From contig CM038466.1 in assembly GCA_021464415.1 (NCBI GenBank), positions 30,410,833-30,474,832 on the forward strand: a stretch of 64,000 nt of DNA. The letters are read 5' to 3'. The notes below the pieces were generated by a model, which did no database searches, was not told the DNA's origin, and saw only the letters and a program-made list of their open reading frames with translations. The stretch is from Lonicera japonica (lineage: Eukaryota > Streptophyta > Magnoliopsida > Dipsacales > Caprifoliaceae). The position numbers and the translations under genes were made by a program. Positions 56,122-64,000 of this stretch are shown here, piece after piece (position 1 is the stretch's first letter; every line of letters starts with the position of its first letter).

Positions 56122-59100
56122 ATGGCTTCTGAGGTTAAAGAGGGAGGATTGAAGAAACTCGAGTACCTTTCACTTGTATCTAAGGTCTGTACGGAACTAG
56201 AGTCTCATCTAGGGTTTGGTGACAAGGTTTTGGCCGAATTCATAACAGAATTGGGCCGAAACTGTCAAAATGTTGATGAATTCGATGCTAAATTGAAGGA
56301 AAACGGAGCCGAGATGCCCGATTACTTTGTTCGCACTTTGTTAAAGATAATTCACGCGATTTTGCCCCCGAAATTGGATTCGAAGGTGAAGGGGCAGAAG
56401 AAGGATGAATCCGAGGGTAAATCGAAGTTTCCGGCTTTGAATATAGAGGATGGAAGACAGAGAGTGAAGGAATTGGAGAGAGAGATTGAGATGGAAATTA
56501 AGGAGAGGGGGAGGAAAGTTTATGATGACGAAGAAGAGCAAGATATGCAACCTATGGGTAGGGATAGACATAGAGATAGAGGTAGGGATAGAGAAAGGAA
56601 TAGGGAGAGAGAAAGAGATGGGGATAGAGAGAGGAATAGGGAGAGAGAAAGAAATGGAGATAGAGACAGGAGAGAGAGGAATAGGGGGAGAGGGAGGGAT
56701 GAGGATGAGAGAGGTGATAGAGGGGAGAGGCATAGAGAGAGAAACGAAGACGATAGGGGGGAATATAGGAGGAGGGAAAAGCATAGGGGTCGAGACGATA
56801 AGTATAGGAGAGATGGGTATGAAGAAGATGAGGGTAAGAGGGAGGAAGATGATGATAGGAGGGAGAGGGTTAATGTTAAGCAGCAGCACTCGGATGAACC
56901 GGAGCTTTATATGGTGTATAAGGGGAGGGTTTCGAGGGTGATGGACACGGGGTGCTTTGTTCAGCTCAGTGATATTAGGGGTAAAGAAGGTTTGGTTCAT
57001 GTCTCACAGATGGCAACTAGGAGGGTTACTAGTGCTAAAGATCTTGTGAAGAGGGATCAAGAGGTTTTTGTGAAGGTAATTTCGGTTTCGGGTCAGAAGT
57101 TGAGTCTTTCAATGAGGGACGTTGATCAGCATACTGGGAAGGATTTGCTACCATTGAAGAAGAACTCAGGGGATGATTCGTTAAGGACAAATCCTTCTGG
57201 GTTGAACAATGGGGGGCCTATGACTAGGACAGGTCTTTCGGGGATTAGAATCACTGACGAGGATGTTACCGTCCCATCACGAAGGCCATTGAAGAGAATG
57301 AGTTCGCCCGAGATATGGGAAGCAAAACAGCTGATTGCTTCCGGTGTTTTGAGTGTCAAAGAGTACCCAATGTTTGATGAAGAAACTGAAGGGAATGGAA
57401 TGATGTATCAAGAAGAGGGTGCTGAGGAAGAACTTGAGATTGAGATGAATGAAGATGAACCGGCTTTCTTGCATGGTCAGAGTCGATACTCTACAGACAT
57501 GTCACCTGTTAAGATCTTCAAGAATCCCGAGGGGTCCTTGAGCCGTGCAGCAGCGCTTCAATCGGCTCTCATAAAAGAGAGAAGAGAAGTAAGGGAACAG
57601 CAGCAAAGAACAATGCTTGATTCTATACCGAAAGATCTCAATCGGCCTTGGGAAGACCCAATGCCCGAAACAGGTGAGAGGCATCTTGCACAGGAGCTGA
57701 GAGGTGTTGGTTTGTCTGCCTACGACATGCCTGAATGGAAAAAGGATGCTTTTGGCAAATCACTGACTTTTGGGCAAAGGTCAAAGCTTTCGATCCAAGA
57801 ACAAAGGCAGAGCTTGCCCATTTACAAATTAAAAAAGGAATTGGTTCAGGCTGTACATGATAATCAGGTTCTGGTTGTTATTGGTGAGACGGGTTCGGGG
57901 AAGACGACCCAGGTGACTCAGTACCTAGCTGAAGCGGGTTATACTACCAAGGGTAAGATTGGGTGTACACAGCCCCGTAGGGTGGCGGCAATGTCGGTGG
58001 CCAAGAGGGTTGCTGAAGAGTTTGGGTGTCGTCTAGGGGAGGAAGTCGGATATGCCATTCGTTTTGAGGATTGTACTGGACCCGAAACTGTGATCAAGTA
58101 TATGACTGACGGTATGCTTATGAGGGAGATTCTGATTGATGAGGATCTATCTCAATATTCAGTTGTAATGCTTGACGAAGCTCATGAGAGGACAATCCAC
58201 ACTGATGTCCTCTTTGGGTTACTAAAACAGCTCGTGAAAAGGAGACCCGACCTTCGTTTGATTGTAACATCAGCTACTTTGGATGCAGAGAAGTTTTCTG
58301 GTTATTTCTTTAACTGCAATATCTTCACCATTCCTGGAAGAACTTATCCCGTTGAGATACTCTACACAAAGCAGCCAGAGAGTGACTATCTTGATGCAGC
58401 CCTAATTACAGTCATGCAGATCCATTTGACCGAACCCGAAGGTGACATCCTTGTCTTCTTGACTGGTCAAGAGGAGATTGATCATGCGTGCCAGTGTCTT
58501 TACGAGAGGATGAAAGGGCTAGGTAGAAATGTTCCTGAACTGATTATTTTACCAGTCTACAGTGCCCTACCTAGTGAAATGCAATCTAGAATTTTCGAAC
58601 CTGCCCCTCCAGGGAAGAGGAAAGTGGTGGTTGCCACAAATATAGCTGAAGCTTCTTTGACAATTGATGGGATATATTATGTCATCGATCCGGGGTTTGC
58701 AAAGCAAAATGTGTACAACCCTAAACAGGGTCTCGATTCATTGGTCATAACTCCCATCTCACAAGCATCAGCGAAACAACGAGCTGGTCGTGCTGGAAGA
58801 ACAGGACCAGGAAAGTGTTATCGCCTTTACACCGAGAGTGCTTTCCACAATGAGATGTCCCCTACATCAATTCCTGAGATACAAAGAATAAATCTAGGAA
58901 CCGTAACCCTTTCTATGAAAGCCATGGGAATAAATGACCTTTTGTCTTTCGATTTTATGGACCCACCCTCTCCTCAAGCTCTTATATCTGCAATGGAACA
59001 ACTCTACAGTCTAGGAGCTCTGGATGAGGAGGGGCTTCTTACCAAATTGGGCAGGAAAATGGCAGAATTTCCACTGGACCCTCCGTTGTCAAAGATGCTG

Positions 59101-61188
59101 CTTGCCAGTGTAGACCTTGGTTGTAGTGATGAGATTTTGACTATAATTGCAATGATTCAGACCGGTAATATCTTCTACAGGCCTAGGGAGAAACAAGCTC
59201 AAGCAGATCAAAAGAGGGCTAAGTTTTTCCAGCCTGAAGGAGACCATCTGACCTTACTGGCTGTTTATGAGGCTTGGAAAGCTAAAAACTTTTCTGGGCC
59301 GTGGTGTTTTGAAAATTTTGTTCAGTCTCGATCATTAAGGAGAGCACAAGATGTAAGGAAACAGCTTCTCTCGATCATGGACAAGTATGTTCTTCTAACT
59401 TGCTTTCTAGTAATTCATTCCCTTTTTACCCCTGTTAAAATATCTTTATTAGTTGTTGATTTACATTTCTTGATTGAATATATAATAATTGCTTCAGACC
59501 TTTTTTATTGATGTATATGGTTCCATTTTGTTTTTATTTTTAGTTGTCTTAGCCTGTCCTGTTAATGCTGGTAGAAGTTATGCAGTACATAAATGGAAAA
59601 TGTATCAGTCTGCAACTTTTTAATTACAAAAGCCTTTTACGTACTGAACTTTCTGGATTTAGTTTTCATGTACAAAACAAATGTCTGCATAATACGTGTG
59701 TTTCTTTTGTTGTAGTTCTGTTGGTATTCTCAAAGTTGTTCTATTAGAGCCGGAGATTATGTGTTATTTCAGTATTTTGCATCATGTATTGGCCTAGTAT
59801 TTGGGCTAGAAAGATTAATTTCTTCCACTTCTTTTCTAAGTTGGGTGCTGTTTTATGACTTATTTTCTAAGTTGGTTGCTGTTTTATGACAAAAAAATAG
59901 AAATTAAAAAGAGTTTGTTCTAACATGATATGTTTTGGTTTTTGGCCTTTAGCACTTTCCATGAGTTCACATTTAACCTATGTATAGGAGAATGAGTTGC
60001 ATAATTTGATGTCACCATGTGTCCATGCTCAACAGCACTAAAGACATGAAAACATAGTCGGACACCTGTAAGACCATTTAAAAAAATGTGTTTGTGTCTT
60101 TATTGGCTATGACCATGGATGCATGATACCCTCACAATATCCAACTTTTTCTCGTGTATTAGATGCACGCTTTCATGTTGTCATTGCTCACCACAATTGT
60201 TTGCTGGTGCTTCCTTAGATTTCCTTCTCTTCTCTTTCTCTTAGACATGCTAGTTAGTTTTCTCAAACATCGACCTTTTAACAATCTAGTCAAGCCATCG
60301 TGCTTACACTTAAAACACATTTTAATAGTCAAGTCTCTTCCTTGTTACAAGTACAAATACAAGTGAAGAGGGGAAAGAGGATGAAACCCACAACCTCCCA
60401 CTTTAGTTGGCAATTTCTTTGTTGATACTTTGTAGGAATTATTGGTCTTTCTAGCAATGTTGCCGCAGTAGTCTCCGTATTTTTTTCTTCAGATCAATTT
60501 TTATGCCTAGCTGAAAATGAATACTCCCTTCATCTCAAGTTGATATTCCCACTTCCCTTTTCAGGATGTCTCAAATTGATAGTCCCATTTCCTTTTCCGG
60601 ACCTAATTAACTTACCAATTCTCATGGTTGAAAATAAGTTGTAATCTTACCCGAGTTTTACACTTTTACTTGTGTAAGCTGAAGTTGAGCGAGTAAGAAA
60701 TTAATATTGCTTTTTGTGCCAGATTCTGGATGTCAAAAAAATTCATTATGCTTGGTTTAGTTCCAAGTTACTAACTCGTGCTGTGGTATTTCAGGTACAA
60801 ATTGGATGTTGTGAGTGCGGGGAAAAATTTCACAAAGATAAGGAAGGCAATAACAGCTGGATTCTTCTTTCACGCAGGTAGAAAGGATCCCCAAGAGGGT
60901 TACAGAACCCTAGTTGAGAACCAACCGGTTTATATTCACCCAAGCAGTGCCCTTTTCCAAAGACAACCAGATTGGGTCATTTACCACGAGCTAGTAATGA
61001 CTACAAAGGAGTACATGCGCGAGGTCACTGTTGTGGACCCCAAATGGCTCGTTGAACTGGCACCCAGGTTCTTCAAAGTATCTGACCCCACGAAAATGAG
61101 CAAGCGAAAGCGTCAAGAACGGATTGAGCCCTTATACGATAGATACCATGAGCCTAACTCATGGCGTTTGAGTAAAAGACGCGCTTGA
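56122..61188 (+). CDS. DEAH5: DEAH-box splicing helicase, Prp22/DHX8 type (2 exons, 1218 aa)
   Basis: Exons 56122-59384 and 60795-61188; the join GAC AA|G TAC restores [16 protein letters not shown]-terminal region 1-145, then an Arg-Asp/Arg-Glu-rich tract (about 145-250), an S1 RNA-binding domain from about 260 ([19 protein letters not shown]), Walker [11 protein letters not shown] near 587, DEAH in [13 protein letters not shown] near 685, SAT near 717, motif [14 protein letters not shown] near 886, then HA2 and OB-fold regions, ending [10 protein letters not shown]1 plus DEAH is the hallmark of Prp22/DHX8, the ATPase that releases spliced mRNA from the spliceosome in the nucleus. The length is close to plant homologues (about 1170 aa by recollection). 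Start chosen at MASEVKEGG, which matches the family N-terminus. Confidence 0.95.
60524..60693. mobile_element. Stowaway-like MITE in the helicase intron
   Basis: CTCCCTTCATCTCAAGTTG at the left and inverted GAAGTTGAGCGAG at the right, flanked by TA on both sides (60522-60523, 60694-60695), the duplication made by Tc1/mariner transposases. It ends about 100 bp before the splice acceptor at 60794. Confidence 0.72.
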
Positions 61189-61530
61189 TTTTTTATTTTT
61201 TTTTGCTTCATCTATCAGTTGCTGGTCTTTTGTATTGTAACTGTAGAATTCGATGTTAAAAACTAAAAATACGAAAATTTGGGTAGACTTCAAAGACCCT
61301 TCAGGGAAAGGTGATGGAGCGTTTTCAACCGGTTCTTGGCTTTTTTTGATTTTTGATCTCGTTAACTGTATGCAGTTTAGGAATTTGGTAACTTGTAAAT
61401 TTGGTAAGGGTGGTAATGTTAAAATTGTTATCTTGTTGCTGCATGTGGATTGCTTTTTAACAGTTTGACACCCCAGCCCACCCCGGGCACTCTTGTTGTC
61501 TTTCCTCTGTGCTATCTGAAGAGCCTAATA

Positions 61531-61720
61531 CTCCTTCCATCCCACTTCAGTTCTGTTAAGAGGACACTGTAGTTATCTAATCAGTGGTCAAGAATGCAAC
61601 TTATTTCCTATTGCGAGATTTTTTTTTTTTTTTTTTTGTGCATTTATTATGTACCAAAAAGGCAATTGCATTGAGATGCGTTGAATGGAAAGTGTGACTT
61701 TTAATTCGAGATAGAGGGAG
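61531..61720. mobile_element. Stowaway-like MITE downstream of the helicase gene
   Basis: CTCCTTCCATCCCACTT at the left and inverted ATTCGAGATAGAGGGAG at the right, with TA at the left flank and TG at the right (one base changed). It includes a T-run of about 18-20. It lies about 340 bp after the helicase stop. Confidence 0.65.
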
Positions 61721-61847
61721 TGGATTTCTTTGAAGCACTGTCATACAGATCTGTCTTATGATGTTACGGTATCCAAACTGTTTTTGCCTTTTACATGGTT
61801 GTTGGATGGAAAAGCGCAACGATGACAAAAGAAAAAATGTGCAGGAG

Positions 61848-61882
<35 letters not shown>

Positions 61883-63564
61883 ATATATGAATATATATAT
61901 ATCTGGAGTTCACGAATTTACTATCATTGGCATCATTGTCATGTATATTGAGGTGAAGATGTGTTTACACTTAAGGCTGGGTCATAGGTTTGGAGGACTT
62001 GCTCATCATCATGAGATCTCTTCCTAAGAATAATTGTTACTTGTTAGTGGGTGATGGGGCTTCTATTAATATTTGGGAGGATAGCGTGGATTCCAGGTAT
62101 CAACTCGGTTAAAACTTACAGTATCGCTTGTCTTTTGTAAGTCGATTGATCGCGGGGTATACTAGATCTTGGAACAGGGATATCCTTTAACGTTAGCTTT
62201 CCTCCTTTGATCTGCAAAAAAAATTGCTGTGATTTTCCATTGCTTATCCTCCGCTTTGAAGATAATATTTGTTGGCCAAAAGCCAAGAGTAGCTTTTATT
62301 TCATTTAATCTATGTTTTGGCCCCGTTGACCATTGTCCCCAACATGGATAGGGATGGTAATCTATCCAGCACGACCCTAATGGTTGCAGCTACAGCACCT
62401 GCTATTCGATCTCATAATGTGATGGACCAAAATTCCCTTATTATGCATTTTTTGTTGGATTTGACGATCAAAATTTAGAAGGCTAAACGGATGGATTTTT
62501 TTTTACGAAACTTGGTAGAGATGATCTATATAACGAGTACGTCATCTTAACAAAATTTCATCAAAAATTTCTCACTAAAAGTGGGGCGTCACAAAAATTT
62601 GATGCATATGCTCATTTAAAACAATTAAAATTTTGAATGATCATCTCACCAAGTCACAAAAGCACCAAGGGGCAACCGGGTCAATTAACACCACCTGAGA
62701 CCCCTTACTCTATTTTTGAAAAAACTTTCAACATAATATGCATTATACAAATTTTTGAAGTTATATGTAAATCTTTTAAAATATATGGGGTCTTGTTTGA
62801 TACTTTATATTGTTCTTTGTTTGATCTTTGATGTTGTATATTTGCTTCTTGTTGGTTATTTGATCTTTGATTTAATACCTTAAGAACTTTAGTCCCAATT
62901 TTAATAAATGTAACCTCAATTTTAGTTAGCCCTAGTTTTAACAAATTGCCCATAATTTTATTTGGACCTGATTTAATGAACTTGAATTGATTTTTGCACA
63001 AAATTTTGAAATTGGTAATAAATAAATTTTTAATAAAGAGGAAGACAGTTGTTGAGGCCAATCCTCTCTAAATGCTAGTCAAACACAGCCATAATGTACA
63101 AGCAGTACTATTGTTGCACCAGTTAATCCACTAAGTTTAGCAGACATATCACCTTATTCATTTTTTAACAATAACCACATAAATAAAGGGCGGAGATATT
63201 GGCACTCTCAATATTTCTTAAAAACACTCCAATTTTTCATTCAGTTTTAACAACCGATTATGGCATATATTACTCGGTTGTAAATGATTGAGTATAAACT
63301 TAATAAAACTTGACAATGCTTTACTCGGTTGTCAAGGACCGAGTATATAGGCTTATATTCAGCTATTAAGAACTGAGTAACAGACACCTTACTCGGTTGT
63401 GAAGGATCGAATAAAAGTATGAGTGTTGGCAAGTGTTTTTAGGATGCCAATATCTCTACCCTAAATAAATACAGGGGAATCAACAAAAACCAAAGAAATG
63501 AAATAGTTGAGAGAAATAAAACAAAGAACAGCTAGCTTGTTTCATAACTTGCTTCTCGTTTGCT
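61721..63564. other. Intergenic DNA between the helicase and the right-edge gene
   Basis: No gene supported. It contains a (CT)14 microsatellite at 61851-61878. A fragment related to the 41277 MITE lies at about 62460-62590 (AAACGGATGGATTTTTTTT, CATCAAAAATTT). A palindromic ACTCGGTTGT/ACAACCGAGT-like repeat with four occurrences lies between 63245 and 63410. Confidence 0.45.
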
Positions 63565-64000
63565 TCAATTGCCATTTTGCTTTCTTGTACCTTCAACAGG
63601 AAGTGATCTAGCTTTATGAATTGACCTGTTTATCAAACCCTCCTCTAACCAACTTGCATCCATCTCCTCGTCGGACGAAGTTCCTCCATATATTTCATCA
63701 TCTTCTTCTGATCCATTCACTTCCCTTCCCATGGCTGAATCCGATATTTCTTTTATCGCACACGCAAAAAGTGGCCGCAATTCATCACGTGGGCTTCGGT
63801 CTATTAAGCCGTGCATGAAAAGAAGAATCCACACTTGACTGATAAACTCTCCGCCTCGCATGAGTTGCCGGATATGGCTGTCGTATTTGCATTTAACAGC
63901 CCCATGGCACAACATCTCTGTCCACACTTGGCTTATTATCTCCCACTTTCTATCCTTGTACCCGTCGGTCATAAAAGTTGTAGCAAGTTCACGAGCGTCA
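63565..64000 (-). CDS. DUF594-type protein, C-terminal part (runs off the window)
   Basis: Minus-strand frame open at 64000 and ending at the stop 63565-63567. It reads DARELATTFMTDGYKDR, then WEIISQVWTEMLCHGAVKC, HIRQLMRGGEFISQVWILLF and an acidic tail (EEDDEIYGGTSSDEEMD). The ELA...W-E-ISQVW-EML...RGGE-V-L pattern is typical of the C-terminal DUF594 module of plant DUF4220/DUF594 membrane proteins of unknown function. I infer that the N-terminal transmembrane part lies past the edge. The internal Met at 63972 is probably not the start because the frame extends beyond it. Confidence 0.75.
   Translation of the reverse strand, partial: DARELATTFMTDGYKDRKWEIISQVWTEMLCHGAVKCKYDSHIRQLMRGGEFISQVWILLFMHGLIDRSPRDELRPLFACAIKEISDSAMGREVNGSEEDDEIYGGTSSDEEMDASWLEEGLINRSIHKARSLPVEGTRKQNGN

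Noticed and set aside
56341..57000. 219-residue frame antisense to the helicase
   Set aside because: A shadow of the Arg/Glu/Asp-rich coding tract; hydrophobic Ile/Pro-rich composition results from reading AGG/GAG repeats backwards.
59385..59511. Helicase frame continuing past [12 protein letters not shown] to a stop at 59511
   Set aside because: This is intron: the GTATGT donor at 59385 joined to 60795 restores the conserved [13 protein letters not shown] sequence.
1..64000. CRISPR arrays, operons, bacterial-type terminators
   Set aside because: None seen; gene structure and transposons show plant nuclear DNA.

Overview
The window is nuclear DNA of a flowering plant, most probably a eudicot. 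It is AT-rich, its genes have GT-AG introns, and it carries plant-type transposable elements plus three recognisable plant genes: an organellar RecA, a bHLH041-type transcription factor and a Prp22/DEAH5-type splicing helicase. I cannot name the species.

Layout. (1) 815-7508: a degenerate minus-strand coding sequence, partly coiled coil, is split by a complete and very young Ty1/copia (Tork/Tnt1-like) retrotransposon at 1739-6881. The LTRs are 443 bp with one difference, and the target-site duplication is GGGTG. (2) 7.5-18 kb: gene-poor AT-rich DNA with several non-autonomous DNA transposons, including a hAT-like element at 12502-13011. (3) 18269-25640: an eight-exon organelle-targeted RecA gene (425 aa) whose introns hold two or three MITEs. 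(4) 27400-54567: a direct tandem segmental duplication (copy A 27400-42134, copy B 42135-54567). Each copy has one intact eight-exon bHLH041-like gene on the minus strand (523 and 526 aa). Copy A also has an internal duplication that supplies a second promoter plus first exon. The copies differ by several transposon insertions, so each often acts as the empty-site control for the other. (5) 56122-61188: a two-exon DEAH-box splicing helicase gene (1218 aa) with a Stowaway MITE in its single coding intron. (6) 63565-64000: the 3' end of a DUF594-type gene that runs off the right edge.

The genes do not form a pathway. RecA acts in organelle DNA repair and recombination, the helicase in the spliceosome, and the bHLH pair in nuclear transcription. 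The main interest is structural: a recent gene-splitting copia insertion whose exact removal would rejoin the host frame, a recent gene-bearing tandem duplication with a duplicated first exon, and a set of insertions with exact target duplications and, in several cases, matching empty sites inside the same window. Exon boundaries were read by eye from splice signals and frame continuity, with no transcript data.
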